From contig CAKRUL010000006.1 of assembly GCA_934403665.1 (NCBI GenBank), positions 1 through 14,914 of the forward strand: a DNA stretch of 14,914 nt, in the 5' to 3' direction. Both the position numbers and the translations under genes were made by a program. Origin of the DNA: an uncultured Clostridia bacterium (GTDB lineage: Bacteria > Bacillota_A > Clostridia > UMGS1840 > HGM11507). This document shows, in pieces, positions 13,475 to 14,914 of the stretch. Under the pieces are notes generated by a model. That model worked only from the letters and a program-made list of their open reading frames with translations. It searched no databases and had not been told where the DNA came from. The number at the start of each line of letters is the position of its first letter. The first letter of the stretch is position 1.

Positions 13475-13493
13475 GGTTATAGTGTGCATATGC
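13457..13493. promoter_or_regulatory. 37-bp inverted repeat over the DUF134-Mrp promoter, probable operator
   Basis: GCATATGCACA (13457-13467) and TGTGCATATGC (13483-13493) are perfect 11-bp inverted arms around a 15-bp centre. Each arm contains the self-complementary GCATATGC. The element covers the spacer, the -10 and the predicted +1. A dimeric or tetrameric regulator bound here would block transcription. The adjacent DUF134 protein is the obvious candidate, by position only. Confidence 0.7.
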
Positions 13494-13550
13494 CCGTTTC
13501 TGTTTGCCGGGCTATGCTCCCAAAGAACAGAAATGCGCAGGAGGCGGAAC

Positions 13551-13901
13551 ATGCCGAGAAACATCAAATGCCGTCGGGTATGCAAAGAACCGGAAAACCG
13601 AATATTTTCCCCCGAAAACGGCTGTGCCGACTATATTACGATCAGCGTGGAAGAACTGGAGGCCATCCGTCTTTGTGACTTGGAAAGCCTTGAACAGGAT
13701 TCTGCCGCCGAGCGGATGGGCATATCGCGCGGCACCTTCCAGCGAATTCTCTATGCGGCGAGAAAAAAATCTGCCGCCGCCCTCTGCGACGGAAAAGGAA
13801 TTCGGATAGAAGGCGGTAATTATGAAATTGCTCAGCATTTCTGCGAATGCCCAAAACAATGCAAAAAATGTACGTTTAAAGGAGAATACCATCATGAGTG
13901 A
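13551..13901 (+). CDS. DUF134 family DNA-binding protein
   Basis: This 116-residue protein matches the DUF134 family. It has MPRNIKCRRVCKEPE at the start, SVEELEAIRLCDLESLEQD (32-50), a sigma-like helix-turn-helix SAAERMGISRGTFQRILYAARKK (51-73), and GKGIRIEGG (81-89). A C-terminal cysteine cluster (C98, C100, C104, C107) follows, which could bind metal or an Fe-S cluster. It is expected to bind DNA in the cytoplasm; its ligand is unproven. The frame runs open back to 13434 and that extension would be hydrophobic, but it crosses the promoter and dyad. ATG 13551 has AGGAGG six bases upstream and gives the family N-terminus. It overlaps the Mrp gene by 8 bp, so the pair is co-translated. Confidence 0.9.
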   Translation: MPRNIKCRRVCKEPENRIFSPENGCADYITISVEELEAIRLCDLESLEQDSAAERMGISRGTFQRILYAARKKSAAALCDGKGIRIEGGNYEIAQHFCECPKQCKKCTFKGEYHHE

Positions 13902-14914
13902 AAATTGTTCCCACAACTGCGGAAGCTGCGGCGCGGATTGCAGCTCCCGTCAGACCAATCCGGCCGATTTTATTGAGCCGTTAAACAGTATGAGCAGTGT
14001 AAAAAAAGTCATTGGCGTCGTCAGCGGAAAAGGCGGCGTCGGCAAATCCATGGTCACAGCTTCCCTCGCCGTTCTGATGAACCGAAAAGGGTATCACAGT
14101 GCTGTTCTTGACGCGGATATCACCGGTCCTTCCATTCCGAAAGTGTTCGGCATGACAGAGAAGGCGGAAGCACATGATTTTGGTTTGCTTCCGGTAAAAT
14201 CTGAAAAAGGCATTGACGTCATGTCCATTAATCTTCTTCTGGAGAACGACAGTGCCCCTGTCGTCTGGAGAGGTCCGGTCATTGCCGGAACCGTCAAGCA
14301 GTTCTGGGGCGACACCGTGTGGGAAGATGTGGACTTTATGTTCGTGGATATGCCCCCCGGAACCGGGGATGTTCCGCTTACGGTATTTCAGTCTATTCCG
14401 CTTGACGGAATCATTATCGTCACCTCTCCGCAGGAGTTGGTTTCCATGATTGTTGCCAAGGCAGCCAATATGGCAAAGCTGATGAATATTCCCATCCTGG
14501 GAATCATCGAAAATTACAGTTATTTGAAATGTCCGGACTGCGGCAAAAAAATCAGTGTGTTCGGCGAAAGTCACATTGACGAGATTGCCGAAGAATTTGA
14601 GATGGAGGTTCTTGCCAAGCTTCCGATCGACCCTGCAGTCGCTCAGCTTTGCGATGCCGGACGAATAGAGGAGACAGACGGCAGCCTGTTGGAAAACACT
14701 GCGGATAAAATAGAAGCCTTACTCGCAAAGGAAGAACAAAAAAGTGTGAAAACGGTGCGAAGAATCGCTGTCACGGCAGAAGGTTCTGAAATCTTTCAGC
14801 ATTTCGGAAAGTGCCAATCCTTTGCTCTGTTTGATGTGAAAGGAGACGAAATTCTCTCAAAGGATCAGCTGAATGCTGAGGAAAACGGACATTCCGCATT
14901 GGCCGGGATGCTGC
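13894..14914 (+). CDS. Mrp/NBP35-family ATPase fused to a NifX/NifB-like domain (partial, runs off right edge)
   Basis: The frame is open from ATG 13894 to the edge (340 codons). Residues 1-16 hold a cysteine cluster CSHNCGSCGADC (C5, C9, C12, C16). The ATPase domain has the deviant Walker A SGKGGVGKS (44-52), the DADITGPSIP region after it, VDMPPGTGD, and the CPDC motif (C213, C216) that binds a bridging Fe-S cluster in Mrp/NBP35 proteins. From about residue 289 a second domain begins (RRIAVTAEGSEIFQHFGKC), which resembles the NifX/NifB C-terminal family that binds iron-molybdenum cofactor precursors. The role is likely Fe-S cluster carriage or insertion. AAAGGAG (13878-13884) lies nine bases before the ATG. 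The start overlaps the DUF134 stop. The C-terminus is not visible. Confidence 0.92.
   Translation, partial: MSENCSHNCGSCGADCSSRQTNPADFIEPLNSMSSVKKVIGVVSGKGGVGKSMVTASLAVLMNRKGYHSAVLDADITGPSIPKVFGMTEKAEAHDFGLLPVKSEKGIDVMSINLLLENDSAPVVWRGPVIAGTVKQFWGDTVWEDVDFMFVDMPPGTGDVPLTVFQSIPLDGIIIVTSPQELVSMIVAKAANMAKLMNIPILGIIENYSYLKCPDCGKKISVFGESHIDEIAEEFEMEVLAKLPIDPAVAQLCDAGRIEETDGSLLENTADKIEALLAKEEQKSVKTVRRIAVTAEGSEIFQHFGKCQSFALFDVKGDEILSKDQLNAEENGHSALAGML

Noticed and set aside
13434..13550. Hydrophobic N-terminal extension of the DUF134 protein
   Set aside because: The open frame crosses the -35, the -10 and the dyad; ATG 13551 has an AGGAGG at the right distance and the family N-terminus MPR.
13981..14574. 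197-residue open frame opposite the Mrp ATPase
   Set aside because: His- and Asn-rich composition without family features; the plus strand holds the Walker A and CPDC motifs of a real gene.
1..14914. CRISPR array, tRNA, rRNA, insertion sequence or phage genes
   Set aside because: No regularly spaced repeats, cloverleaf-like sequences, transposase motifs or terminal inverted repeats were found on either strand.

Overview
The window looks like a chromosomal segment of a Gram-positive, probably spore-forming anaerobe of the Clostridia (an Oscillospiraceae/Ruminococcaceae-like member is my guess). The reasons are strong AGGAGG-type ribosome binding sites, consensus sigma-A promoters with 17-bp spacers, frequent TTG/GTG starts, a SpoVB-type flippase, a Rex-type site in front of an iron alcohol dehydrogenase, and clostridial families (YtrA-type GntR/ABC pair, DUF4358-MBOAT-DHHW set, DUF134-Mrp pair). 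Base composition is moderate, in the mid-40s to high-40s per cent GC by eye. I see no phage, insertion sequence, tRNA, rRNA or CRISPR array. No stretch longer than 300 bases lacks a gene.

Region by region. (1) 1-1887, minus strand: a YtrA-like GntR repressor, an ABC ATPase and an ABC-2 permease (cut by the left edge), translationally overlapped and read from one promoter with a dyad plus tandem repeats just downstream. (2) 1928-3168: azlC-azlD branched-chain amino acid exporter pair, ended by a 21-bp-stem bidirectional terminator shared with a convergent cytidylate-kinase-like gene (3188-3805, minus). (3) 3979-7447: an operon of a DUF4358 lipoprotein, an AlgI-like MBOAT acyltransferase and a DHHW/AlgJ-like extracytoplasmic protein. 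This is a candidate machine for O-acylating a surface glycan. (4) 7483-9635: a FluC/CrcB fluoride channel and a SpoVB-type lipid-linked oligosaccharide flippase. (5) 9762-11091: an iron-containing alcohol dehydrogenase whose promoter is followed by an 18-bp Rex-like dyad, with a terminator shared with a convergent 64-residue unrecognised protein. (6) 11511-12625, minus: a PfkB-family sugar kinase (KdgK-like). (7) 12760-13389, minus: a Mn/Fe superoxide dismutase. (8) 13446 to the right edge: a DUF134 DNA-binding protein and a Mrp/NBP35 ATPase fused to a NifX/NifB-like domain, read divergently from the dismutase. Their promoter is covered by an inverted repeat with perfect 11-bp arms.

The most interesting parts are the dyad-covered control region between the dismutase and the DUF134-Mrp/NifX genes, the Rex-like site at the alcohol dehydrogenase, and a bipartite promoter/leader sequence shared by two otherwise unrelated loci (the cytidylate-kinase-like gene and the small unknown gene). 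Several gene starts are set from ribosome binding sites and differ from the longest open frame. All functional statements come from family recognition by eye; no database search was run.
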